A stretch of 64,000 bases of DNA, taken from assembly GCF_047229345.1 (NCBI RefSeq), contig NZ_JBFTER010000008.1, positions 17,364 through 81,363 of the forward strand, in the 5' to 3' direction. The notes under the pieces are model-generated. The model was not told the origin of the DNA. It made no database searches and worked only from the letters and a program-made list of their open reading frames with translations. The translations under genes were made by a program, and so were the position numbers. Every line of letters starts with the position of its first letter. Position 1 is the first letter of the stretch. The DNA is from Cellulomonas_A sp047229345. GTDB taxonomy: Bacteria; Actinomycetota; Actinomycetes; Actinomycetales; Cellulomonadaceae. Below, piece by piece: positions 25,014 through 32,939 of this stretch.

Positions 25014-25247
25014 TCAGAGGAGCGCGAGCACGCCCAGCACGCCGACCGCGATCCCGAGCGCCAGCGAGACGCCGATCAGCACGGCGTGCACGGTGCGGAA
25101 CCGCGTCGCGCGCCCGGACGCGTCACGCGAGCGCGGGTCGGCGGCGATGCGCTGCCAGAAGCGCGGCCAGATCAGCAGGTTCCACAGGCCGGTCGCCACG
25201 AGGAGGATCGCCCACGGGGTCGGCAGCAGGATCGCGTCGGAGGTCAC
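25014..25247 (-). CDS. SCO4848-family small membrane protein
   Basis: The 77-residue, two-helix protein has WAILLVATGLWNLLIWPRF, a DPRSRD loop, then FRTVHAVLIGVSLALGIAVGVLG. The WxxxIWPRF signature and overall length match the SCO4848 family of actinobacteria, whose function is unknown. The GTG start is preceded by GATACT (minus strand, 25254-25259) with a 6-base gap, again a leaderless arrangement. It lies 41 bases beyond the ramB stop but appears to have its own promoter. Confidence 0.85.
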   Translation of the reverse strand: MTSDAILLPTPWAILLVATGLWNLLIWPRFWQRIAADPRSRDASGRATRFRTVHAVLIGVSLALGIAVGVLGVLALL

Positions 25248-25288
25248 GGGGGAAGTATCCCGTGGTGGGCGTCGGGGTGGCGCCGCCC

Positions 25289-26914
25289 TCACGGCGCGTG
25301 GCGGTCCAGGAACTCGTACACCTCGGTCGCGTCGACGCCCGGGAACGCCCCGGTCGGCAGCGCCGCGAGCGTGCTCGCGTGCGGGCGGGCGCTCGGCCAC
25401 GACCGTCCGGCCCACCGCGTCGCGAGCTCCTCGGGCGCCTCGCGGCAGCACGCCGCGTCCGGGCAGCGGGACGCCGCACGCTCCGGCGTCTCGCGACCGC
25501 GGAACCAGCGCACGTGCGCGAAGGGCACACCGACCGACACCGAGAACTCGCCCTCGGGCGACCCCTGCACGCGCGACGTGCACCAGTAGGTGCCCGACGA
25601 CGTGTCGGTGTACTGGTAGTACGGGCTGAACCGGTCCGGGATCGAGAACACCACGCGCGCGGTCCAGTGCTTGCACACCGGCTGCCCCTCGATCGCCCCG
25701 AGCGGGTCGGACGGGAAGCGCACGCCGTCGTTCTCGTACGCCTTGTGCAGCGTGCCGCTCTCGTGGACCTTCATGAAGTGCACCGGGATGCCGAGGTGCC
25801 GGGTCGCGAGGTTCGTGAAACGGTGCGCGGCGGTCTCGTAGGTCACGGCGAACGCGTCGCGCAGGTCCTCGACCGAGAGCCGCCGCTCGGCCTTGGCCTC
25901 GCGCAGCAGCGCCACGGTGCCGTCCTCGGGCAGCAGCAGCGCGGCCGTCAGGTAGTTGGTCTCGACGCGCTGGCGCAGGAAGTCCCCGTAGTCGCGCGGC
26001 TCGGTGTGCCCGAGGACGTGGCTCGCGACCGCCTGGAGCAGCGCCGAGCGGGGGTCGGCCGAGGACGTCAGCCCGTGCGGGAGGTAGATGCGGCCGTGCT
26101 CGAGGTCGGTGACCGAGCGGGTCGAGTGCGGCAGGTCGTGCACGTAGTGCAGCGAGAAGCCGAGGTGCGCGGCGATGTCGGCGGTGCCGCGCTGCGACAG
26201 CGGCCCGCCCGGGTGCCCGACGGCGGCGAGCAGCCCACGCGCGTGCTCCTCGAGGTCGGGGAAGTAGTTGTCCTGCGCGCGCATCGTCGCGCGCAGCTCG
26301 GCGTTGGCGCGGCGGGCCTCCTCGGGGGTCGCGGCCTTCTCGGTGAGGAGCCGCTGGACCTCGGCCTGGAGCCGGACGAGCGCCTCGAGCGCGTCGCTCG
26401 GCAGCGACCGCCCGACCTTGACGAGCGGGACCTGCAGCGACGCGAACAGGGGGCCGCGCTGGGCCCGCTCGAGCTCCACCTCGAGGGCCGCGCGCCGGCT
26501 CGGGGCCTCGTCGCGCAGCAGCTCGGCGAGCGGGACGTCGAGCGCGTGCGCGACCTGCTGCAGCAGCGAGAGCTTGGGCTCGCGGTGGCCGTTCTCGAGC
26601 ATCGAGACCTGGGAGGCCGCGCGCCCGATCGCCGCGCCGAGGTCGTCGAGCGTCATGCCGCGCGCGGTGCGCAGATGCCGGACGCGGCGCCCGAGCACGA
26701 GCGTGTCGACGCCCGGCTCCGCGGTGTCGTCGGGCACGGCCCGGGTCCGCACCGGGGCCGGGGCGGCCGGGGTCCGCGCGGCACCGCTCCGCCCGTCGGC
26801 CGTCGTCCGCGGTCCCGGCCCGCCCCGGTCCGCGCTGGTCCGGGGGCCGCGGTGGCCCGCCCTCGCCGGGTCGGGGGACTGTCCGGGCCTCGTCGCCTCG
26901 GTGGAGATCGCCAT
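25289..26914 (-). CDS. ramB: RamB-type regulator of acetate/glyoxylate metabolism (ScfR family)
   Basis: 541 residues as drawn. An HTH_3 domain begins near residue 75 (GRRVRHLRTARGMTLDDLGAAIG), then an IrrE/ImmA-like region with the degenerate zinc motif ASHVLGHTEP, and a C-terminal DUF2083 region ending in a Cys-rich stretch (CPDAACCRE). RamB controls aceA and aceB, and here it is divergent from aceA, which makes the assignment firm. The first 70 residues are Arg/Pro/Ala-rich and unlike other RamB proteins, which begin at the HTH; the true start may be a GTG near 26700, giving about 475 residues. Confidence 0.88.
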   Translation of the reverse strand: MAISTEATRPGQSPDPARAGHRGPRTSADRGGPGPRTTADGRSGAARTPAAPAPVRTRAVPDDTAEPGVDTLVLGRRVRHLRTARGMTLDDLGAAIGRAASQVSMLENGHREPKLSLLQQVAHALDVPLAELLRDEAPSRRAALEVELERAQRGPLFASLQVPLVKVGRSLPSDALEALVRLQAEVQRLLTEKAATPEEARRANAELRATMRAQDNYFPDLEEHARGLLAAVGHPGGPLSQRGTADIAAHLGFSLHYVHDLPHSTRSVTDLEHGRIYLPHGLTSSADPRSALLQAVASHVLGHTEPRDYGDFLRQRVETNYLTAALLLPEDGTVALLREAKAERRLSVEDLRDAFAVTYETAAHRFTNLATRHLGIPVHFMKVHESGTLHKAYENDGVRFPSDPLGAIEGQPVCKHWTARVVFSIPDRFSPYYQYTDTSSGTYWCTSRVQGSPEGEFSVSVGVPFAHVRWFRGRETPERAASRCPDAACCREAPEELATRWAGRSWPSARPHASTLAALPTGAFPGVDATEVYEFLDRHAP

Positions 26915-26939
26915 GCTCGACGGTCGCAGACCGGCTCCG

Positions 26940-26971
26940 CTTCTGTCGAGGAGAAGGATCGCCGATCTTCT
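26940..26971. promoter_or_regulatory. Candidate RamB operator between ramB and aceA
   Basis: CTTCT-N7-AGAAG (26940-26956) is followed by the overlapping imperfect dyad AGAAGGATC-GCC-GATCTTCT (26952-26971). These are the only clear symmetric elements in the 140-base divergent region. Confidence 0.45.
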
Positions 26972-27054
26972 GCGCGCTGGGAGGGCTCCCGCAGGTCGAC
27001 GCGGGTCCAGGGTGAGTTGCACGAGGGAACCATCGAGAAGAACCGGAGGACATC

Positions 27055-28434
27055 GTGAACGAGACGACCGCGACGACGGGGCCGACGAGCACGAGCACGG
27101 CACGGGAGCGGTCCGCCGGCACGGCCCGCCCGGGCGGCACGACCCGGCCCGGGGACCAGGTGCAGACACCGGAGGAGCTGGCCCACGAGTGGGCCACCGA
27201 CCCGCGCTGGGCCGGCGTCCGCCGCGACCACACCGCCGAGGACGTCGTGACGCTGCGCGGCTCGGTCCGCGAGGAGCACACCCTCGCCCGCCGCGGGGCG
27301 GAGCGGCTCTGGGAGCTGCTGCACACCCGCGAGTGGGTGCCCGCGCTCGGCGCCCTGACCGGGAACCAGGCCGTGCAGCAGGTCAAGGCCGGCCTCGAGG
27401 CGATCTACCTCTCTGGCTGGCAGGTCGCCGCCGACGCGAACCTCTCCGGCCAGACCTACCCGGACCAGAGCCTCTACCCGGCGAACAGCGTCCCGGCGGT
27501 CGTGCGCCGCATCAACAACGCGCTGCTGCGCGCCGACCAGGTCGAGTCCTCGGAGAACGGCGGGCGCCGGACGCGCGAGTGGCTCGCGCCGATCGTGGCC
27601 GACGCGGAGGCCGGCTTCGGGGGGCCGCTCAACGCCTACGAGCTCATGGCGGCGATGATCGCGGCCGGCGCGGCGGGCGTGCACTGGGAGGACCAGCTCG
27701 CGGCCGAGAAGAAGTGCGGCCACCTGGGCGGCAAGGTCCTGGTCCCGACGAGCCAGCACGTGCGCACGCTGAGCGCCGCGCGGCTCGCGGCCGACGTCGC
27801 GGGCGTGCCCACGGTCGTCGTCGCGCGGACCGACGCGCTCGGCGCCGACCTGCTCACGTCCGACGTCGACGAGCGCGACCAGCCGTTCCTCACCGGCGAG
27901 CGCACGCCCGAGGGCTACTTCCGGGTCCGCTCGGGGCTCGACGCAGTCGTCTCCCGGGCAGGCGCCTACGCCGAGTACGCCGACCTGCTCTGGGTCGAGA
28001 CGTCGACGCCCGACCTCGCCCTCGCCCGGGAGTTCGCCGAGCGCATCCACGAGCGGTTCCCCGGCAAGCTCCTCGCCTACAACTGCTCGCCGTCGTTCAA
28101 CTGGCGCTCGCACCTCGACGACGCCACGATCGCGCGCTTCCAGAAGGAGCTCGCGGCCAGCGGCTACGCGTTCCAGTTCATCACCCTGGCCGGTTTCCAC
28201 GCGCTCAACCACTCGATGTTCTCGCTCGCCCGCGGGTACGCCGAGCGCGGCATGAGCGCGTACGTCGAGCTCCAGGAGGCCGAGTTCGCGTCGGAGCCCG
28301 ACGGCTACACCGCCACGCGCCACCAGCGCGAGGTCGGCACCGGCTACTTCGACAAGGTCGCCACCGCGATCGACCCCCGGAGCGCCACGCTCGCGCTCGC
28401 CGGGTCCACGGAGGCGTCGCAGTTCGCCCACTGA
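27055..28434 (+). CDS. aceA: Isocitrate lyase
   Basis: The 459-residue enzyme cleaves isocitrate to succinate and glyoxylate, the first step of the glyoxylate shunt for growth on C2 compounds and fatty acids. The catalytic loop AAEKKCGHLGGKV carries Cys 221; substrate and Mg ligands lie in ADAEAGFGG and GVHWEDQ; the C-terminal lid includes YNCSPSFNW. The length suits the bacterial family apart from about 30 extra Thr/Gly-rich residues at the N-terminus. The GTG start has GGAGG upstream. Divergent RamB is the expected regulator and aceB follows. Confidence 0.97.
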   Translation: MNETTATTGPTSTSTARERSAGTARPGGTTRPGDQVQTPEELAHEWATDPRWAGVRRDHTAEDVVTLRGSVREEHTLARRGAERLWELLHTREWVPALGALTGNQAVQQVKAGLEAIYLSGWQVAADANLSGQTYPDQSLYPANSVPAVVRRINNALLRADQVESSENGGRRTREWLAPIVADAEAGFGGPLNAYELMAAMIAAGAAGVHWEDQLAAEKKCGHLGGKVLVPTSQHVRTLSAARLAADVAGVPTVVVARTDALGADLLTSDVDERDQPFLTGERTPEGYFRVRSGLDAVVSRAGAYAEYADLLWVETSTPDLALAREFAERIHERFPGKLLAYNCSPSFNWRSHLDDATIARFQKELAASGYAFQFITLAGFHALNHSMFSLARGYAERGMSAYVELQEAEFASEPDGYTATRHQREVGTGYFDKVATAIDPRSATLALAGSTEASQFAH

Positions 28435-28582
28435 GCGGACGCACGCCCGCGGGCGGTGCGGGGTCCCCGCGACCCGGGGCCCGTTGCCCCGCACCGTCCG
28501 CCCGTCCGGCCCCGGCCGTCCCGCACCACCCGCACTGCACCGATCCACGCATGACCCCGCACGCCCCCGAGAGGAGCACGCC

Positions 28583-30259
28583 ATGTCCACGCTGACCGAG
28601 CCGACGGCCACCACGTCGACCCCGCTGCCGAGCACCACCACCCCGACGATCGAGGTCCTGGGCGCCGTCGTGCCCGGGAGCGACACCGTCCTGACCCCGG
28701 ACGCGCTCGCGTTCGTCGCCGAGCTGCACGCCCGGTTCGCGGGTCCCCGCCACGACCTGCTGCTCGCCCGCCAGCGCCGCCGCGAGCGCTTCGCGAACGG
28801 CCTCGACCCCGACTTCCGCCCCGAGACCCGGCACGTCCGGGACGACCCGACCTGGCGCGTCGCCGGCCCCGGCCCGGGGCTGGAGGACCGCCGCGTCGAG
28901 ATCACCGGCCCGACCGACCGCAAGATGACGGTCAACGCGCTCAACTCGGGGGCGAAGGTGTGGCTCGCGGACCTCGAGGACGCGACCTCGCCGACGTGGG
29001 AGAACGTCGTGGGCGGGCAGGCGAACCTCGCGCTCGCCATCCGCGGCCGCATCGACTTCACGTCGGAGGAGGGCAAGGAGTACCGCGTCGGCCCGACGAC
29101 GCCGACCATCGTGATGCGCCCGCGCGGCTGGCACCTCGCCGAGAAGCACCTCCGGTTCACCGACCGCGCCGGGCAGCGCACACCGGCGTCCGCGAGCCTC
29201 GTCGACGCCGGGCTCTACCTGTTCCACAACGCGCACGCGCTCATCGCGCGCGGCCGGGGCCCGTACCTGTACCTGCCCAAGATCGAGGGCTACCTCGAGG
29301 CGCGGCTGTGGAACGACGTGTTCGTGTTCGTCGAGCAGGAGCTGCGGCTGCCGCGCGGGTCGATCCGCGCGACCGTCCTCATCGAGACGATCACGGCGGC
29401 GTTCGAGATGGAGGAGATCCTCTACGAGCTCCGCGAGCACTGCGCGGGCCTCAACGCGGGCCGGTGGGACTACATCTTCAGCATCATCAAGAGCTTCCGG
29501 GCCCGCGGTCCCCGGTTCGTGCTGCCGGACCGCGCGCGCGTCACGATGACGGTCCCGTTCATGCGCGCCTACACCGAGCTGCTCGTCGCGACGTGCCACC
29601 GGCGGGGGGCGCACGCGATCGGGGGCATGTCGGCGTTCATCCCCAACCGCCGCGACCCGGAGGTCACCGAGCGTGCGCTCGCGCAGGTCCGCGCCGACAA
29701 GGAGCGCGAGGCCGGGCAGGGGTACGACGGCACGTGGGTCGCGCACCCGGACCTCGTGCCGGTGGCCCGCGCGGTGTTCGACGAGGCGCTGGGCGACCGC
29801 CCGGACCAGCGCGACCGGCTCCGCGACGACGTCCGGGTCAGCGCCGCCGAGCTGCTCGACATCGCGTCGGCCGGCGGCGGCGAGCCGGGCGCGGTCACCG
29901 ACGCGGGCGTGCGCAGCAACGTGTCCGTCGCGCTGCGCTACCTCGAGGCGTGGCTGCGGGGGAGCGGCGCCGTCGCGATCGACAACCTCATGGAGGACGC
30001 CGCGACCGCCGAGATCTCCCGCTCGCAGCTGTGGCAGTGGGTGCACCACGAGATCGTCACGGCCGAGGGCACGACGATCACGGCCGAGCACGTCGAGGGG
30101 GTGCTCGGATCGGTGCTCGCGGCGCTCCCGAGGTCGCCGGGCGACCGGTACGACGACGCCGCCCGGCTGCTCCGCGAGGTCGCGCTCGACGAGCACTACC
30201 CGACGTTCCTGACGGTGCCGGCGTACACCCAGCACCTCGTCGGGCGGTCCGCGCCCTGA
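28583..30259 (+). CDS. aceB: Malate synthase A
   Basis: The 558-residue enzyme condenses glyoxylate with acetyl-CoA to malate, completing the shunt begun by AceA. Recognisable parts are VWLADLEDATSPTWENVV, MRPRGWHL, LYLPKIEGYLEARLWNDVF, IRATVLIETITAAFEMEEILYEL (Mg site), GGMSAFIPNR and the catalytic-Asp segment NLMEDAATAEISRSQLWQW. Size matches the A isoform. GAGAGGAG lies before the ATG. The 148-base gap after aceA has no clear separate promoter, so an aceA-aceB operon is likely. Confidence 0.97.
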   Translation: MSTLTEPTATTSTPLPSTTTPTIEVLGAVVPGSDTVLTPDALAFVAELHARFAGPRHDLLLARQRRRERFANGLDPDFRPETRHVRDDPTWRVAGPGPGLEDRRVEITGPTDRKMTVNALNSGAKVWLADLEDATSPTWENVVGGQANLALAIRGRIDFTSEEGKEYRVGPTTPTIVMRPRGWHLAEKHLRFTDRAGQRTPASASLVDAGLYLFHNAHALIARGRGPYLYLPKIEGYLEARLWNDVFVFVEQELRLPRGSIRATVLIETITAAFEMEEILYELREHCAGLNAGRWDYIFSIIKSFRARGPRFVLPDRARVTMTVPFMRAYTELLVATCHRRGAHAIGGMSAFIPNRRDPEVTERALAQVRADKEREAGQGYDGTWVAHPDLVPVARAVFDEALGDRPDQRDRLRDDVRVSAAELLDIASAGGGEPGAVTDAGVRSNVSVALRYLEAWLRGSGAVAIDNLMEDAATAEISRSQLWQWVHHEIVTAEGTTITAEHVEGVLGSVLAALPRSPGDRYDDAARLLREVALDEHYPTFLTVPAYTQHLVGRSAP

Positions 30260-30310
30260 CCGGCGGACGCTCCGAGCCCGGGGGGCGCGCGACGCGTGTC
30301 CGCCCTGGGC

Positions 30311-30353
30311 GAAGAAAAAACCTCTGGCGGATCGCCGGAGCCGGACGTAGCGT
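30311..30353 (+). promoter_or_regulatory. Strong-promoter candidate with A-tract upstream element
   Basis: GAAGAAAAAA (30311-30320), very unusual in this GC-rich sequence, stands where an UP element would. TAGCGT (30348-30353) is the -10 and a weak CTGGCG-like -35 lies between. A start near 30360 would put the micro-ORFs at 30363-30424 at the very 5' end. Confidence 0.5.
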
Positions 30354-30362
30354 CGTGGGCAC

Positions 30363-30389
30363 ATGGGAAAGGAGGTGGTCCTGAAGTGA
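30363..30389 (+). CDS. Micro-ORF MGKEVVLK whose codons form a near-perfect Shine-Dalgarno
   Basis: ATG at 30363 encodes eight codons and ends in TGA overlapping the next GTG. Inside it GAAAGGAGGTGGTCC (30367-30381) matches 14 of 15 bases of the sequence complementary to the usual 16S rRNA 3' end. It may be a true micro-ORF or simply the extended ribosome site of the next one. Confidence 0.3.
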   Translation: MGKEVVLK

Positions 30390-30424
30390 TTTCTCTTCGG
30401 ACGCGTGAGGTGACTGTCCGCTAG
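30386..30424 (+). CDS. Micro-ORF of 12 codons behind an extended Shine-Dalgarno
   Basis: GTG at 30386 encodes VISLRTREVTVR and ends in TAG at 30422-30424. The extended anti-SD match ends 4-5 bases upstream. The coding bases (TTTCTCTTCGG) are unusually low in GC for this genome, which argues for constraint. I do not recognise the peptide. Confidence 0.45.
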   Translation: MISLRTREVTVR

Positions 30425-30464
30425 TCGCCCGAGTACTCGGACGGATTGCTTCGATCCACCCGGT

Positions 30465-30584
30465 GCCCGCTGGTCCTCAGGACCGCCGGGCGGCGAGCGA
30501 GATCCAGGCAGCCACCGCAGCCCGTGGGAGCCGCGCACTCGTCCAGCGCGGCAGGGCCCCGACAGGGGTCCGGCCCACGGGCTG
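30465..30584 (+). ncRNA. Predicted structured RNA: hairpin plus three-way junction
   Basis: A hairpin (GCCCG, GGTCC-TCA-GGACC, CGGGC; 30465-30491) precedes a nested structure. P1 pairs CAGCCCGTGGG (30518-30528) with CCCACGGGCTG (30574-30584), 11 bp. P2 pairs GCCGCGC with GCGCGGC (30530-30552). P3 is a 7-bp stem with one G-U pair and loop GACA (30554-30571). Only four bases are unpaired at the junction. The strand is assumed from the promoter at 30348; the MarR gene at 30738 reads in from the other side. Confidence 0.5.
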
Positions 30585-30633
30585 TTCCCTGCCCGGACGC
30601 AGGCGGCGGGCGCCGGGCCACGTCGATGCGCCT

Positions 30634-30675
30634 GCGCCCCACGCACCGCGCCCCACGCACCGCGCCCCACGCTCC
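30634..30675. repeat. Three tandem 14-bp repeats
   Basis: GCGCCCCACGCACC occurs twice in a row (30634-30661), then once as GCGCCCCACGCTCC (30662-30675). They lie between the predicted RNA and the 3' end of the MarR gene. Confidence 0.75.
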
Positions 30676-30737
30676 GTGACGACGACGTCAGCGAGCCCCG
30701 CACGAACGCCGTGCACACCGGTGCGGCACCGGGCCGA

Positions 30738-31256
30738 TCAGCCCTCGTCCTTCGCCGGAGCGCCCTTGCGCCGCCGAGGTGCCGCCGACCGCGGCGGCGT
30801 CCGGCGCATGTGGTCCCGCGCCCGCCCGAGGATGTCGGCGAGCGTCTCGACGTCCTCCCGCGAGAGCGGCGCGAGCAGCAGGTCGTCGACCACCGCGACG
30901 TGACCCGGCAGCACCCCGCCGAGGACCGCGCGACCCTCGTCGGTGAGGGTCACTGTCACGCTGCGCTCGTCCTCGACGGACGGCGTGCGGACGACGAGCC
31001 CGCGCTTCTCCAGCGCCTGCGCCTGGTACGTCAGCCCGCTGCGGCTGTACACGACCCCGTCGGCCAGGTCCGTCATGCGCCGGCTGCCCCCCGGCGCGTC
31101 GCCGAGCGTCGCGAGCAGCTGGAACTGCACATAACTGAGCCCGCCCGCGTCCTGGAGCTGCTGCTCGACGGAGTGCCGGAGCAGGCTGCTCGCCTCGATG
31201 AGCGCGAAGTACGCGCCGAGCTGCACGGCGTCCAAGGAGCGCGGGGTCAAGGCCAT
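30738..31256 (-). CDS. MarR-family transcriptional regulator
   Basis: The 172-residue protein has a winged HTH with LSYVQFQLLATLGDAPGGSRRMTDLADGVVYSRSGLTYQAQALEKRGLVVR and wing DERSVTVTLTDEG, and a basic C-terminal tail (RRRKGAPAKDEG). It is divergent from an MDR oxidoreductase gene with 113 bases and three 18-bp palindromes between them, a standard MarR repressor/target pair. A TAGGAT (minus strand, 31263-31268) sits 6 bases before the ATG, so the mRNA is probably leaderless, and the nearest operator lies just behind that promoter. Confidence 0.93.
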   Translation of the reverse strand: MALTPRSLDAVQLGAYFALIEASSLLRHSVEQQLQDAGGLSYVQFQLLATLGDAPGGSRRMTDLADGVVYSRSGLTYQAQALEKRGLVVRTPSVEDERSVTVTLTDEGRAVLGGVLPGHVAVVDDLLLAPLSREDVETLADILGRARDHMRRTPPRSAAPRRRKGAPAKDEG

Positions 31257-31262
31257 GGCCCG

Positions 31263-31348
31263 ATCCTATCCGTGCTTCGAACCCGTAGCACTTGCTTCTG
31301 ATTCGAAGCAGCAGTAGCGTCGTCCGTAGTTGCTTCGAACCCGAAGCA
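31263..31348. promoter_or_regulatory. Divergent promoters with three 18-bp MarR operators
   Basis: The sites are TGCTTCGAACCCGTAGCA (31273-31290), TGCTTCTGATTCGAAGCA (31293-31310) and the perfect-armed TGCTTCGAACCCGAAGCA (31331-31348). The rightward promoter TTGCTT (31292-31297)-17-TAGCGT (31315-31320) overlaps site 2. The leftward -10 is at 31263-31268. Sites 1 and 2 are 20 bp apart, on the same helix face. Confidence 0.8.
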
Positions 31349-31369
31349 CATGACGGACGGAGATCGACC

Positions 31370-32308
31370 ATGAAGGCAGTGCGTTTCCACGAGACGGGTG
31401 GCCCCGAGGTCCTGCGCTACGAGGACGTGCCCCAGCCCGTGCCCGGCGCCGGCGAGGTGCGGGTCCGGGTGGCCGGCTCGGCGTTCAACCCCGCGGACGG
31501 CGGGATGCGCGGCGGCTTCCTGCCGATCCCGATCACGCTGCCGCACGTCCCCGGCTACGACGTCTCCGGCACGGTCGACGCCCTCGGCGACGGGGTCGAC
31601 GGCCTGGCGGTGGGCGACGCCGTCGTCGGCTTCCTCCCGATGACCGCGGACGGCTCCGCGGCGCAGTACGTCGTCGCACCCGCCGACGCGCTCGTCGCGG
31701 CGCCGACCCGGATCCCGCTCGCCGACGCGGCCGGGCTTCCGTCCGTCGGGCTCACCGCCTGGCAGGCGCTGTTCGAGGCGGGTGCGCTCGAGGCGGGCCA
31801 GCGCATCCTGATCAACGGCGCGGGCGGCCCCGTGGGCGGGTACGCCGTGCAGCTCGCGAAGCGCGCCGGCGCCTACGTCATCGCCACCGCGAGCCCGCGC
31901 AGCGCGGAGAGCGTGCGTGCGTCGGGGGCCGACGAGATCGTCGACCACACCACGACGTCGCTCCTGGACGCGGTCGTCGAGCCCGTCGACGTCCTCCTCA
32001 ACCTCGCGCCGATCACCTCCGAGCGGTTCACCGCCCTGGCGGCGCGGGTCCGCGACGGCGGTGTCGTCGTCTCCACCACCCCGATGGTCGAGACGCCCGA
32101 CGACCCGCAGCGCGGGGTGCGCGCGGTCACGGTGTTCGTCCACCCCGATGCCGACGTCCTCGCCCGGCTCGTCGCGCTCGTCGACAGCGGCGAGCTCCGC
32201 GTCGAGATCGCGGGCCGGGTGCCGCTGGGGGAGCTGCCCGAGCTGCACGCGCAGGCCGAGGCCGGGCAGGTCCACGGCAAGGTCGTGGTCGTCCCGGCAG
32301 AGGGCTGA
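31370..32308 (+). CDS. MDR-superfamily NADP-dependent oxidoreductase (quinone-reductase-like)
   Basis: The 312-residue zinc-free MDR enzyme begins MKAVRFHETGGPEVLRY and has RILINGAGGPVGGYAVQLAKRAGAYVIATAS as its NADPH-binding Rossmann segment. It probably reduces quinones or reactive enones. Tight control by the divergent MarR through three operators suggests an inducible detoxification role; the inducer is unknown. The start is the ATG at 31370 preceded by GGACGGAGATC; upstream in-frame codons overlap the operators. Confidence 0.93.
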   Translation: MKAVRFHETGGPEVLRYEDVPQPVPGAGEVRVRVAGSAFNPADGGMRGGFLPIPITLPHVPGYDVSGTVDALGDGVDGLAVGDAVVGFLPMTADGSAAQYVVAPADALVAAPTRIPLADAAGLPSVGLTAWQALFEAGALEAGQRILINGAGGPVGGYAVQLAKRAGAYVIATASPRSAESVRASGADEIVDHTTTSLLDAVVEPVDVLLNLAPITSERFTALAARVRDGGVVVSTTPMVETPDDPQRGVRAVTVFVHPDADVLARLVALVDSGELRVEIAGRVPLGELPELHAQAEAGQVHGKVVVVPAEG

Positions 32309-32598
32309 CCTCCGCTTCCCCGGCCGCGAGGCCAGAGTCGGTCGCGCGCACTGGATCCGGCCGGCCACACTCGCGCCGGTGCCCGGCGTGAGGCTGTGGT
32401 GTGGAACGGGAGCGAGGAACGGAAGGGGGCGTGCCGCGGAGTGCGCGACGGCGACCCGCTCGCACTTACGGCATCAGCGCATGCGCTGGCCTCCGGCATG
32501 GTGGCGGTGCTGAGCGGCGGTAGCGGAGAGCCTTCGCGGCGGGTCGCCTCACACGGCGGCGCGACCACCGTCGATGACACGCGTGGTTCCGAGCTGAC

Positions 32599-32678
32599 TT
32601 CTGAGACAACCCGCCGCGCGGGCTGGAACCAGCCCGGGCGTCTCGGCCGGGCGTGTCTCAGAACCAAGCGACTGAGAC
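32599..32678. repeat. Competing inverted repeats CTGAGAC / GTCTCAG
   Basis: TTCTGAGACA (32599-32608) pairs perfectly with TGTCTCAGAA (32654-32663), enclosing a GGGCTGG-AA-CCAGCCC hairpin (32620-32635). A third copy, CTGAGAC (32672-32678), could pair instead with GTCTCAG (32655-32661). The two folds exclude each other. Confidence 0.55.
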
Positions 32679-32893
32679 GAAGCCGATCTGACGCGGTGGA
32701 GTCGGCGCCGAGAGGCGCGACGAAGGCCCGGCACGATCTCGTGCGTGCCGGACCCTCGTGAGCGGAAGGCGTTCCGACTCGAAGCCCTCAGGTCATGTGC
32801 GGGGTCTGCGGCGGCTCCCGTCCGGTCGCGTCCCGCCCGACCGAGCCTGGCGGCGGTCGCTCGTCCTCGAGCCGCCCGTCAGACGGGCGCTCA

Positions 32894-32939
32894 GCACGAC
32901 GAGGACTCGGTACCTTGTGGCGCCGAGTCCTCGTCGTGC
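32894..32939. terminator. 17-bp perfect hairpin, probable terminator of the PIN-like gene
   Basis: GCACGACGAGGACTCGG pairs with its exact complement (32923-32939) around a 12-base loop, about 95 bases past the minus-strand gene's stop at 33034. Confidence 0.6.

Noticed and set aside
30366..30381. Possible fragment of a 16S rRNA 3' end
   Set aside because: The match is to the complement of the 16S tail, i.e. an extended Shine-Dalgarno, and no other rRNA sequence is present.
30634..30675. CRISPR array
   Set aside because: Repeats are 14 bp, directly adjacent, without spacers and with no cas genes nearby.
31270..31350. tRNA T-arm-like TTCGAACCC sequences
   Set aside because: No acceptor or anticodon stems can be drawn; the sequences are parts of three regularly built palindromic operators.
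32396..32761. 121-codon open frame in the gene-free stretch
   Set aside because: No ribosome site, no hydrophobic or domain pattern, and it runs through the inverted repeats at 32599-32678 and 32728-32751.
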